Assembly (NCBI GenBank): GCA_022036555.1
Contig: CM039126.1
Coordinates: 7,484,079-7,548,078 of the forward strand
DNA: 64,000 nucleotides
DNA from: Microstegium vimineum
Lineage: Eukaryota > Streptophyta > Magnoliopsida > Poales > Poaceae
Direction: 5' to 3'
Notes under the pieces: model-generated
Databases searched by the model: none
What the model saw: only the letters and a program-made list of their open reading frames with translations
Told to the model about the DNA's origin: nothing
Made by a program: the position numbers and the translations under genes
Part shown: positions 45,276-56,055 of the stretch, one piece after another
Position numbering within the stretch: position 1 is the stretch's first letter
Layout: each line of letters opens with the position of its first letter

Positions 45276-47262
45276 AAGAACACAAGCAAAAAGATGGCGC
45301 GAAAACGCGCGCGCGCGAACGGCTGGCTGGCTGGCTGGCGCGTGCCCAAACTGCCGCCTGCCAGCAGCTGCAGATGTCAGGCTGGTTGTGGGGGGTCGTC
45401 ACGCTGCGCCGGTGACGCGGTGTAATTGCTGCGCGCGACCGGCAGCGTCTTGTCGCGCGCGTGCGTGCGGCTCAGAGCAGAGGCCGCGGGGGTCGGGGCT
45501 GCAGCGGGAGCACTTCGTGTTGTGCTGTGTTGTGTACGTACTCGTGTTGTTGTCCGGTTCGGATAAGATCCTTTTTGTGAATTCGAGCAGAGTTTGTACT
45601 TGGGTTCGCGATGTTGGCTGTCGCCACATGTTGCGGGTGTGGTGTGGGTCGCTGTTTGCTTGTACAGTATGTACTCCAGAATAAATGCTTATTACTGGGC
45701 AGACTCTTTGAATTTGGTTTGAACTAGAATTGCGGGAGAGAGATACACAGTCAGAGAGAGTAACAGTTGAATCAGAGAGAGAGATACACACGAAGGAAAA
45801 GTCCACCACTTATCGAAAAGTATTCTCTCAAAACAGTTCCAAATGCAGGGAGAGGGAATAGAAACCGGGGGACCAGGCGGCGTTTGGCTAGATCAGCAGT
45901 GAAAACGGCCCCGCTGCTTCTGACTGAATTTACTTGCACTGCAGTTGGCAGAGGGCCTGCGCGGCTGTGCTACAGTACGCTGCAGAGCGCGTTAATGTCT
46001 CGTCTGGCAGCAGGGCCGCAAAACTGGCGAACTGGTACTGGTAAAAACGAAAAGAACAAACAACTGCGGCGCACCAGGGTCTTCTAGGGCAGCAGCGCAC
46101 GAGTAGCCGTTACCAGTCACCACTGCTGCGGCTGCAGTTTAGGCAACTGATGAGTAGAGCGACATGTGCAGCATCAGTACCTGACTAAACTGAGCGGCCT
46201 TCAAGAGGAGAAATTATATTAGTGCCCTGCTGATGCTAATGTGATGCCCTCCACCAGTACAACACTAGAACATCACAGGTTCCCTCGACTCATCTGACAA
46301 ATTACGGATTACTACTCCGTACTCCGGGTCTAAGGAAGACTAGGATGTTTTTTAGTACAAGTAATGTGAGCCTGATCTAAGGAAGATTAAAACGTTTTTA
46401 CGGCTAAACAACACAACCGAAAAAACACAAATATAGCATTATGTGAAGAATATTAATTTCAAAACAGCGGCAACTGTAAGCCAGATATAGGTAAAATGAG
46501 TCATGCTTGATTTTTAACCTCCATTCAAAACATGATTACAAGATTTTAACATATGCACTACATGTTTTTGTAATATTTCGAAATAGTATTAAAATCAAGC
46601 ACCACCATTTTACGTGGATCAGGCATCATGCCGCTTCTGCAGTTTAAAAATGAATATTATTCATATAATACTATATTTGAGTGTTTAGTTGAGTTCTTTA
46701 GCCCCAATATATATTTTTTTATCAAAAATTTAGAAAAAAATATATCTAAATAACCGGTCGTATAATTTATTAGCATGCATGCTCAAGTAAAATCCAAAAT
46801 TTCTTAATAAAGCTCACGAACAAAGTTAAATTTTCTTTTGATATTATATTTAAAATGAATTGAAAACAAGCTCAAAATTTTCAGATGGGTCATCTCTCTT
46901 CAACTTTTATGACACGTTTCCATTGTCTTTAGAATCCATGATTTTTTTAGCTTATTTAGAATGCATTTAAATTTAATATATGAAAACAAAGCTTAATTTC
47001 AAGCATGTATTGTATTAAAAAACTTTGAACTTCACTTGAGAAGGTATGCTAAGATATTAAATGATAAAATAATACTTTTTAAACCATAAGTTTTCACGAT
47101 TTTTCTAAATTGTTGAACAACACTTTGGGGCTAAACATCTTAACTAGAAATTCAAATATAACATTCTATGAAGAATATCAGTTTCAATACTGCAAAAGCT
47201 ATGCCATTTGTTCTATAGATTAACAAAAACAAAAAATACGGAACTGCCGCCTGGTCAATAAG
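45276..47262. other. POLAR-like 3' flank and AT-rich spacer
   Basis: 45276-45700 is probable 3' UTR (AATAAATG near 45681). 46300-47210 is AT-rich; a roughly 70-base segment at about 46401 returns diverged at about 47131 (shared AGAATAT and GCTAAACA phrases), so it may be an old repeat. No gene. Confidence 0.5.
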
Positions 47263-47427
47263 CCTTCTGTCGGGTACGAAGGTAAGGGGTACCCTAAACC
47301 TTTCGATAAATTAACGTTAAACATAGCAACCATTTTTAAGGCAAGGATCAGCCTACTGTTCGGTAAGACACGGCCCATCGATCGAGGGCCCCCGCTACAC
47401 CGACCGCGGAAACCAGCCACTGGCCCC

Positions 47428-47700
47428 GGCTCTACCTCGACGACGGACGAGGGGTCCGACGAACGACTCCCCGGCTCTACCTCGACGACGGACGAGGGGT
47501 CCGACGAACGACCCCCCCGGTTCTACCTCGACGACGGACGAGGGGTCGGACGAACGACCCCCCGGCTCTACCTCGACGACGGACGAGGGGTCGGACGAAC
47601 GACCCCCCGGCTCTACCTCGACGACGGACGAGGGGTCGGACGAACGACCCCCCGGTTCTACCTCGACGACGGACGAGGGGTCGGACGAACGACCCCCCGA
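47428..47700 (+). repeat. 45-bp tandem repeat in the 5' LTR, six units
   Basis: Units share CTACCTCGACGACGGACGAG then GGGTC-GACGAACGACCCC, differing mainly at two or three positions. One unit differs in length by a base from its 3' LTR counterpart. Confidence 0.9.
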
Positions 47701-48247
47701 CCTCTACCTCGACTTCGACCCCTCAACCTGTCGACGCCTCGACCTTCCAAGCGCCGTCGACGGACGAGGGCTCGATTGACCCAACCACTCCGGCATGGGT
47801 AAAAGTAAAACCACCTGACGACATGGGCGCCTGCGTCCACTGTCAAATCCGCCAACTCCCCGTCTAGTCCCCGACTCCCGACGACTGTGCCGCCACTGCC
47901 GCCACTACGCAAGTACGGACTTCTACAGTACCCCTCGGAAAGTGAACAGTGCGACCCTCGACGACGGCTTCGGGAACGTGACAGAATCATGCGGGGCTCG
48001 ACCCCCCCCCCCCTCGACCGAGGGCTCGACCCCCTCCTCTTCAACAACTCCGGTACGGAAGACGTCCCATCTGCCCCGTCCCGCTTCGGCCAGGGGACTT
48101 CTACTGATGCCACGACCGGGGACGCCTGAAGGACGGGAAGACCACGCCGTCACAGTGCTCGATGTCTCTTCGCCAACACTGTGCCGTGGATGCGTCGCCC
48201 ATACTTCTACTATTAGGACCCTGTACCCTCGAGTCTCCCCCTTGGTC

Positions 48248-48254
48248 TATAAAA
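48248..48254 (+). promoter_or_regulatory. TATA box in the 5' LTR of the 16-kb element
   Basis: TATAAAA preceded by GGTC and followed by GGGGGA, 365 bases before the LTR end, marking the likely promoter of the genomic RNA. Confidence 0.75.
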
Positions 48255-48612
48255 GGGGGACGCCGAGGTAGACGAAAGGGGGGGCTCTGGTCAGAGACTT
48301 CTTTTTCCAGGTTTCTCTTTGAGGACTCCAATCCGACCTTGGTTCTCAAGGACCCTAGACCACACCACACACACAGACGCTCGATCGACCCCTCGGGTGG
48401 CCGACTCCGTGTAACACTGCTTGTACCCCCCCTGTACGAGCACGCTTTGGGTGCGAGATAATACAAGTCATCCTCCCCCGCTGGACGTAGGGCCTTCTTT
48501 GCCCGAACCAGGATAAATCTTGTGTCCATCTTGCATCACGTCTGAGAGAGGGAGCACGTGATATACAAATTTACTCGTTGGTGGTCTTGACCCCCGGGTC
48601 ATAACACCGACA

Positions 48613-48632
48613 GTTGGCGCGCCAGGTAGGGG
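48613..48632 (+). other. Primer-binding site of the 16-kb element
   Basis: Immediately after the LTR the sequence GTTGGCGCGCCAGGTAGGGG has the TGGCGCGCCAGGTAGGGG form common in Tat-lineage elements of grasses. Confidence 0.8.
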
Positions 48633-48669
48633 GATTCGCGTGTCGATCAACTCCGAACTACTCTCTCAG

Positions 48670-51100
48670 ATGGATTCCACCATCCCACCGTTCCCGTTCA
48701 ACACCGTCATCTGGTTCGGCAGTCTAGGGTTCGTTTCTACGGACCAGGGCGACTTCATAGTCTTCCCCTCCGCCCGTGGCGTAGACATCAGCAGTTCCGC
48801 TGCACCGGAGCCAGCTAGGATCAGACGACGGCCCCTCCGCTTGCGACTCTGGCCTGCGATCAGGAGGAGGCGCGAGCGACTTCGACGCGCTCGCCGTCGT
48901 GCGAGCTCTGGGGTGCCGGATACCGTTCCCTCGGTCCCAGCTGGCGACACGGCCCCCTCTCCTAGGGGTCCGCTTGACCCACGCTTGTGGGCCGAGGGCA
49001 GGCGTCTTCCCGAGTGGGACTTCGACTCTTCTGTGTCATCGTCCCCGGAGGCTCCCGTGGTTTCTCCGACACCTACGACCCCGTCACCACCGCGCAATCC
49101 GTTCCCGTACGGGCTCCGCAACAGCTCCGGGCTCTACTCTGCTTTCGCAGGGCAGCGAGTACATACCTACGACGAGTCTCCATGGACGCCGTCGTGGGCG
49201 ACGATCGATCCCGTCACTACCCCTTCACTGGGCGAGCCAGAGCTGCCCCGTACGTGGGGCACGTTACGACGGCGCCTGGAGGAGGAGGAAACAGCCAGGC
49301 TGTTCCCCCACTTCTACCACGCCGACTTCGACTCGGACTCTCCCGACGAGGGTTACGACTCCACTCGGGAGTGCTTCCATCTCGACGAGCAAACCGTCCT
49401 TCAGGACGACGTCGACGACACAGCGGACACCGAAGAAGGGAGGGGTGCCAATGCCACGCACCACTCGAGACGCCGTCCCCCCAAATCCCGATAGAGCCGA
49501 TCCACCCCCCGACGTCCAGGTTACGCAGGTCCGAGAGCTCCTCGGCAAGCTCGAGGAAGAGCGCCTGCGTCTTCAGCAGCTTGAACATGCCCTCGAGCGG
49601 GATCGAGGGCGTCCTCAGGGTGGAGGAGCTCGCGAGCGGGCCCGGGAGGTCCATCGGCAGATCGTCGAGGAGGGGAACGCCGAACCCCGAGTCTTCAACC
49701 GCGCCAGTCAAAATGTCGTAGCAGCCGCGATGCTGCTCCGCGACATGCCGGCGCCATCGACCCCCCAGGCACAACGTATTAGGGAGGAAATCCAGGGGCT
49801 ACTCCAGACTGCGGCCGTCCAGCAGGCGGAGAGCTCGGCCTTGAGGCGTCGAGGGGCTGCCTCTGAGCGGCAAGCAGCGCCCCCTCGACAAAATCGGGAA
49901 GCCTCTGTCCACCAGAACAAGGCGCCCCAGGGCCAGGTCGAGCCACGACCAGTCCGGGAACGCCTCGTCAACGACCTCCCCACTCGAGTGAACAATCGAC
50001 GTCGATACGGCGACGCCGAGGCTCGAGGCTACAGCGCTCACCGAGACGGGTGCTACGACAGCGACGAAGATCGATGCCGGTCTCCGGAGCCACCGGGGCC
50101 TCGAGTCTTCGGAAGGACTATCCGGCGGGCCTCCCTGCCAGTACGCTTCCGTCCACCCACCAGCCTGATCAAATACAACGGCGAAACCAAGCCGGAGCTC
50201 TGGCTTGCCGACTTCAGGCTGGCATGCCAGCTGGGGGAGCCAAAGATGACCTCGTCATCATCCGACAACTCCCATTGTTCCTCTCCGACACCGCTCGAAG
50301 GTGGCTCGAGGAACTACCCCCGGACTTGATCCAGGACTGGTCCGACCTGGTTCGGATCTTCGAGGGCAACTTCAAGGGCACCTACGAGCGGCCGGGCAAC
50401 TCCTGGGACCTTCGCGGCTGCAAGCAGAAACCAGGAGAGACCCTCCGCGCCTTCACCCGACGATTCTCGAAGCAGCGTACCGCGCTGACTCACATTTCCG
50501 ACCACGAGGTCATCACGGCGTTCATCGCCGGGACAACCTGCAAAGAGTTGGTGCGGGAGCTGGGGCGAAACATCCCCAAGACCGCCAACGAGCTCATGGA
50601 CGTCATCGCCAACTACGCGGCTGGCGAGGAGGCCGTTGGCGCATTCTTCCAGATTCCCCCCGCGAAGGAGGAGGGCAACGCGGACGAACCCGGGGGCTCG
50701 GACGATGGGCCCAAGAGAAACAAGGGGCCCAGGAGGAACAACGACGGCAACGGCGGCCAGAAGAAGAAGAAGAAGAAGAACCAACGGGGCCGGCGTGTCG
50801 TCGAGCCAAACGTCGAGCAGGACGACGACCCCGACGACCTTGTCGCTGCAGCGGACAAGCGGAAGCCTCGAGGGCCCCCTCCCGACGGGGGCGTCTTCGA
50901 CAAAATGCTGAAAGAGCCTTGCCCCTACCATATGGGGCCGGCCAACCACCGCCTCGAGGATTGCCGCATGCTTCGAAGGCACTTCGTCCCTCCTGGTCCC
51001 ACGAGAGACGACGGCAAGGAAGACCCGCCCTGTGACGTCCAAGTCAGGGGCGATGTTCAAAAGGGAGGCTTCCCCGAGATCCACGACTGCTACATGATCT
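48670..51100 (+). pseudogene. gag: gag of the 16-kb element, frame broken twice
   Basis: The ATG at 48670 opens MDSTIPPFPFNTVIWFGSLG. A Ser/Pro/Arg-rich N-terminal region continues to about 49.44 kb, where the frame moves by one; a coiled-coil-like stretch follows (VRELLGKLEEERLRLQQLEH). A second shift near 50.24 kb leads into the capsid part: LFLSDTARRWLEELPPDLIQ, WSDLVRIFEGNFKGTYERPG and GETLRAFTRRFSKQRTAL. A Lys-rich tract and a Cys/His segment (CPYHMGPANHRLEDCRML) close it. Both shifts lie at or next to G or C runs, so they may be sequencing errors in an otherwise intact gene. Confidence 0.85.
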
Positions 51101-51874
51101 ACGGGGGACCCTCGACCCGCCTCACCACGCGCCAACGCAAGAGGGAGCGTCGAGAGGTCTTTTCCGTTCGGGCCCAGGCCCCACGGTACCTCGACTGGTC
51201 CCACACGCCGATCACCTTCGATCAGGACGACCACCCCGAGCACATCCCGAACGCAGGGGTTTACCCGCTCGTCGTCGACCCGATCATCCTCAACACCCGC
51301 CTCAGCAAGGTGCTCATGGACGGGGGGAGCAGCCTCAACATCATCTACGCCGAGACCCTCGACCTCCTGGGATCCCGAGGACCATGCTCCTGCCCAGCGC
51401 GGGGGGGTTCCACGGAATCGTCCCGGGAAGAAGGCACTCCCAATCGGCCGCGTCAAGCTACCGGTCTGTTTCGGCGTCCCCTCGAACTTCCGAAAGGAAG
51501 AGCTGACCTTCGAGGTGGTCGCGTGGCGAGGCACCTACCACGCCATCATTGGTAGACCGGGGTACGCCAAGTTCATGGCGGTCCCGAACTATACCTACCT
51601 CAAGCTCAAGATGCCGGGGCCCTCGGGGGTCATCACCGTCGACACCTCCTACGAGCACGCATACGACTGCGACGTCGAGTGCGTGGAAAAAGCCGAAGCC
51701 CGAGAGGATTCTGCCATCCTCGCGGCCCTCGACGACTTGTCCGGAGAGATCCCCGACCCCAAGCGCCACGCCGGCAACTTCAAGCCGGCGGAAGACACGA
51801 AGACCATCCCGCTCGACCCCGGCCTCAAGGACGGGAAGGTGCTGACGATCAGTGCCACCCTCGAGCCCAAATAG
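51101..51874 (+). pseudogene. Aspartic protease region of the 16-kb element
   Basis: KVLMDGGSSLNIIYAETLDL is the active-site block. A frame change at 51.38-51.43 kb (near a run of seven G) precedes YHAIIGRPGYAKFMAVPNY, the conserved C-terminal block. A TAG at 51872-51874 then ends the frame before RT; this one is not in a homopolymer. Confidence 0.85.
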
Positions 51875-51880
51875 GAAGCC

Positions 51881-53790
51881 GTGCTCGTCGACTTTCTCCG
51901 AGCGAACGCCGACGTGTTCGCATGGAGTCCCTCGGACATGCCGGGCATCCCGAGGGAAGTTGCCGAGCACTCCTTAGACATCCGAGCCGGGACCAAATCG
52001 GTGAAGCAACGCCTGCGCCGCTTCGACGAGGAGAAGCGCAGGATCATCGGGGAGGAGGTCGACAAGCTTTTGAAGGCCGGATTCATCAAGGAGGTACATC
52101 ATCCCGAGTGGTTAGCTAATCCCGTGCTTGTAAAGAAAAAGAATGGGAAAGATAGGATGTGTGTAGACTACACCAGTTTAAATAAAGCATGTCCTAAAGT
52201 TCCTTTTCCTTTACCTCGCATCGACCAAATAGTAGACTCCACTTCGGGATGTGAAACCCTTTGCTTCCTTGATGCGTACTCCGGCTACCACCAAATAAAG
52301 ATGAAGGAGTCCGATCAGCTCGCGACCTCTTTCATCACCCCTTTCGGCATGTTTTGCTACCTCACAATGCCCTTCGGCTTGCGGAACGCCGGGGCCACCT
52401 ACCAGCGATGCATGCTCCGCGTCTTCGGGAAACACATAGGGCCAATCGTCGAGGCCTACGTCGACGACATCGTGGTCAAGTCCAGAACCGTCGGAAACCT
52501 AGTCGGCGACCTTGAGACCGCGTTTGGGTGTCTCAGGACTAACCGCATAAAACTAAATCCGGAGAAGTGTGTCTTCGGGGTCCCTCGAGGCATGCTCCTA
52601 GGGTACATAGTTTCCCAACGCGGCATCGAGGCCAATCCCGAGAAGGTAACCGCCATCACGAGGATGGGCCCGATCAAAGACCTCAAGAGCGTGCAAAGGG
52701 TTACTGGGTGCCTCGCCGCCCTCAGTCGCTTCATCTCGAAGCTCGGAGAAAAGGCCCTGCCCCTTTATCGACTCCTGAAGAAGACGGAACACTTCGTGTG
52801 GACCGCCGAAGCCGAGGAATCCCTCTCGAGGCTCAAGGCCTTGCTCACCTCGCCCCCGGTCTTGGTCCCCCCGAGCCCGGCCGAGCCCCTCCTGCTTTAT
52901 GTCGCGGCAACTATGCAAGTAGTCAGCGCGGTCATAGTAGTCGAGAGGGAGGAAAAAGGACACGCCCTGCCGGTTCAAAGGCCTGTCTATTTCGTGAGCG
53001 AGGTCCTTTCCGAGACCAAGACAAGGTATCCCCACATCCAGAAGCTGTTGTACGCGGTCGTCCTCACTCGGCGGAAGCTCAAACACTATTTCCTGGGCCA
53101 TCCGGTCACTGTGGTTTCAACTTTCCCCCTCGGGGAGATAATCCAGAACCGGGAGGCATCGGGAAGGATCGCCAAGTGGTCCACCGAAATCATGGGGGAG
53201 ACCCTCTCCTACGCCCCTCGGAAGGCTATCAAGTCTCAGGTACTGGCAGATTTCGTCGCCGAATGGACCGACACCCAACTACCCCCGGCGCAGGTGCAGA
53301 GCGAGCTCTGGGTCATGTACTTCGACGGATCACTGATGAAGGCAGGAGCAGGCGCAGGATTGCTATTCGTATCACCCTCAGGGGTCCATATGCGATATGT
53401 CATCCGCCTCCACTTCCCCGCCTCCAACAACGTCGCCGAGTACGAGGCCCTCGTCAACGGCCTGCGCATCGCCATCGAGCTCGGGGCCCGATGCCTCGAC
53501 GTGCGAGGGGACTCTCAGTTGGTGATCGACCAAGTAATGAAAGACTCGAGCTGCCACGATCCTAAGATGGAAGCCTACTGCAAGGAGGTTCGAAAGCTCG
53601 AGGACAAGTTCTATGGCCTCGAGCTCAACCACGTAGCCCGTCGGTACAACGAGGCTGCCGACGAGCTGGCCAAAATTGCGTCTACTCGAGGGACGGTCCC
53701 CCCCGACATCTTCTCGAGGGATCTGTACACACCGTCCGTCGACCTAGGCTCGGGGGCTCCCGCCCTCGAGCAAGGGGTCGACCCACCCCC
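51881..53790 (+). CDS. pol: RT, RNase H and archaeal-type RNase H of the 16-kb element
   Basis: An uninterrupted frame. RT: NPVLVKKKNGKDRMCVDYTS, CFLDAYSGYHQIKM (catalytic Asp), FGLRNAGATYQRCM and YVDDIVVKS (catalytic Asp pair), all intact. The first RNase H follows (LLYVAATMQVVSAVIVVERE). The second is YFDGSLMKAGAGAGLLFVSP, ASNNVAEYEALVNGL and GDSQLVIDQVM, the added domain of Tat elements. The frame is left for the integrase frame near 53.79-53.83 kb, by a C-rich stretch. RT looks catalytically competent. Confidence 0.9.
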
Positions 53791-53825
53791 CCTCGACCGA
53801 TCTCCCCTCGGGCGGGGGAGAGGTC

Positions 53826-55112
53826 ATGGAGATCGACGGGGCCGTCACAGTGCCAAACCCTCCGACGGATTGGCGCGCGCCCTACCTCGAGTACCTGACG
53901 CGAGGCGAACTCCCGGAAGACCGCACGGAAGCTCGTCGAGTAGCTCGACGTGCCAAAACCTACGTCCTGTACGGGGACAGCCGCGAGCTATATCGACGCA
54001 GCCCGTCAGGTGTGCTCCAGCGCTGCCTCACCCTCGAGGAGGGGAGGGCACTGCTGAGGGACCTACACTCGGGGGCTTGCGGCCACCACGCGGCGCCCAG
54101 AACCCTGGTAGGAAGTGCCTTTCGACAGGGCTTCTACTGGCCCACGGCAGTCAACGACGCCACCAAACTCGTTCGATCCTGCCAAGGATGCCAATTCTAC
54201 GCCAGGCAGACTCACCTACCCGCCCAAGCCCTTCAGATGATACCCATAACTTGGCCGTTCGTAGTACGGGGGCTCGACATGGTCGGTCCCCTGAAAAGAA
54301 CCAAGGGTGGGCACACTCACCTTCTCGTGGCTGTCGACAAGTTCTCGAAATGGATCGAGGCTCGGCCCATCGCCAATATCCAGTCTCGGCAAGCCGTGCT
54401 ATTCTTCACCGACATCATCCACCGCTTCGGGGTCCCCAACATCATCATTACCGACAATGGCACGCAGTTCACCGGCCAAAAGTTCCTGGACTTCTGTGAC
54501 GATCACCACATCAGGGTGAATTGGTCTGCAGTTGCCCACCCTCGAACTAACGGTCAGGTCGAGCGTGCCAACGGCATGGTTTTGCAGGGCCTCAAGACAA
54601 GGATCTTCGACCGGCTGAACAGACATGGAAAGAGATGGGTCGAAGAGCTGCCCGCTGTGCTATGGAGTCTCCGAACGACACCGAGTCGAGCTACGGGGTT
54701 CTCCCCGTTCTTCTTGGTCTATGGGTCCGAGGCCGTCCTCCCCACCGACCTCGAGTACGGGTCCCCTCGACTGAAAGCCTACACCGAGCAAGCCAACACA
54801 GTAGCCCGAGAGGACTCCCTCGACCAGCTCGAGGAAGCTCGTGACATGGCCCTGTTCAAGTCGGCCCAGTACCAGCAGACGCTACGACGCTACCACGACA
54901 AGAACGTGCGCAAAAGGGACCTCAACGTCGGCGACCTCGTTCTGCGCCGTCGACAGAGCAGCAAGGGGCGTCACAAGCTGACACCACCTTGGGAGGGACC
55001 CTTCATCGTGGCAGAGGTGCTGAAGCCCGGCACTTACAAACTGAAGAACGAGAAGGGAGAGCTCTTCACCAACGCGTGGAACATCCAACAGCTACGTCGC
55101 TTCTATCCCTGA
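53826..55112 (+). CDS. Integrase of the 16-kb element
   Basis: 428 residues in one frame. The HHCC zinc finger (LHSGACGHH, CQGCQFYA) comes first. The catalytic core D,D-35-E is complete: GLDMVGPLKRTKGGHTHLLV, IITDNGTQF and TNGQVERANG. The C-terminal part has LWSLRTTPSRATGFSPFFLV and the DNA-binding DLNVGDLVLRR with WEGPFIVAEVLKPGTYKL. No chromodomain, as expected for Tat. It would insert the DNA copy in the nucleus. Confidence 0.9.
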   Translation: MEIDGAVTVPNPPTDWRAPYLEYLTRGELPEDRTEARRVARRAKTYVLYGDSRELYRRSPSGVLQRCLTLEEGRALLRDLHSGACGHHAAPRTLVGSAFRQGFYWPTAVNDATKLVRSCQGCQFYARQTHLPAQALQMIPITWPFVVRGLDMVGPLKRTKGGHTHLLVAVDKFSKWIEARPIANIQSRQAVLFFTDIIHRFGVPNIIITDNGTQFTGQKFLDFCDDHHIRVNWSAVAHPRTNGQVERANGMVLQGLKTRIFDRLNRHGKRWVEELPAVLWSLRTTPSRATGFSPFFLVYGSEAVLPTDLEYGSPRLKAYTEQANTVAREDSLDQLEEARDMALFKSAQYQQTLRRYHDKNVRKRDLNVGDLVLRRRQSSKGRHKLTPPWEGPFIVAEVLKPGTYKLKNEKGELFTNAWNIQQLRRFYP

Positions 55113-55206
55113 GGCCCCAGGGCCTTGTACATTTCCGCATTTATGTACAAATTCTCGAATGAATAAAATGTTCTCGGAAACACATTTCACGTTCGTTCGT
55201 AGCTCG

Positions 55207-55930
55207 AAGGTAGCCTCGACTTTGCCTCAGCAAAGTCGAGCTCCCCTCGGGGGCTGACAGGAGGGCACCCCCTCCTAAGTCCCCGAAAAACCCGTACGTT
55301 TTTTCAAAACTCGACCCTCCCCCTCGTTCTTTCCCTCGAGTACGCTTCTCAACTAAGTAAAGGCGCCTCGAGCTCCCTAAGGGTCGAGGGTTCCATCGAG
55401 CCAGGGACCCACCTACGCCCCAGGGCTACGGTATCCTTACTCGCCATCCCCCTTCCAGGGATACGAGCGTGCGTCGAATACTTAAGTTCACAAGCGTCGA
55501 CTCAGGCAAAGAAAAGCAGAGAGAGATCGAGAAGTAGAAACAACTGAGGCGAGCCCGTCCACAGCACTAAGGTAGCCTCGACTTTGCCTCAGCAAAGTCG
55601 AGCCTCCCTCGGGGGCTAACAGGGGGGGCATCCCCCTCCTAAGTCCCCAAAAAACTCGAACGTTTTTTCGAAACTCGACTCTCCCTCTCGTTCTTTCCCT
55701 CGAGTACGCTTCTTAACTAAGTAAAGGCGCCTCGAGCTCCCTAAGGGTCGAGGGTGTCGTCGAGTCAGGGACTCACCTACGCCCCAGGGCTACGGTACCC
55801 CTACTCGCCACCCCCCTTCCAGGGATAAGAGCGTGCATCGAACACTTAGTTCACGAGCGTCGACTCAGGCAAAGAAAAGCAGGGAAAGCTCGAAAAAGTG
55901 AAATTAACTCTGTGCACATCGATCAAAACA
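55207..55930 (+). repeat. 362-bp tandem duplication after integrase
   Basis: AAGGTAGCCTCGACTTTGCC occurs at 55207 and again at 55569, and the following 330 bases match closely in both copies (GGGCTGACAGG against GGGCTAACAGG and so on). Each copy opens with the small inverted pair CTCGACTTTGC-CTCA-GCAAAGTCGAG. No coding potential is apparent. Confidence 0.85.
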
Positions 55931-56055
55931 CGTTATATACAAAATGCCCTCGGGGGCTTGGCATGGTGTCGGTACATTGGCCTAACTATTACATGGACCT
56001 TTTTGTCCAGATATGGCTCGCAGGCCCGCGACCACCCGTCGACATCTCCCGACGA

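Larger units (their letters stand above)
47268..48612 (+). repeat. 5' LTR of the 16-kb element
   Basis: 1,345 bp, TGTCGGGT...CCGACA. It includes six copies of a 45-bp unit (47428-47700) and a TATA box at 48248. Differences from the 3' LTR are mostly length changes in C or G runs. Confidence 0.97.

Noticed and set aside
47428..47700. CRISPR-like array
   Set aside because: Units are contiguous with no unique spacers, and the host is a plant.
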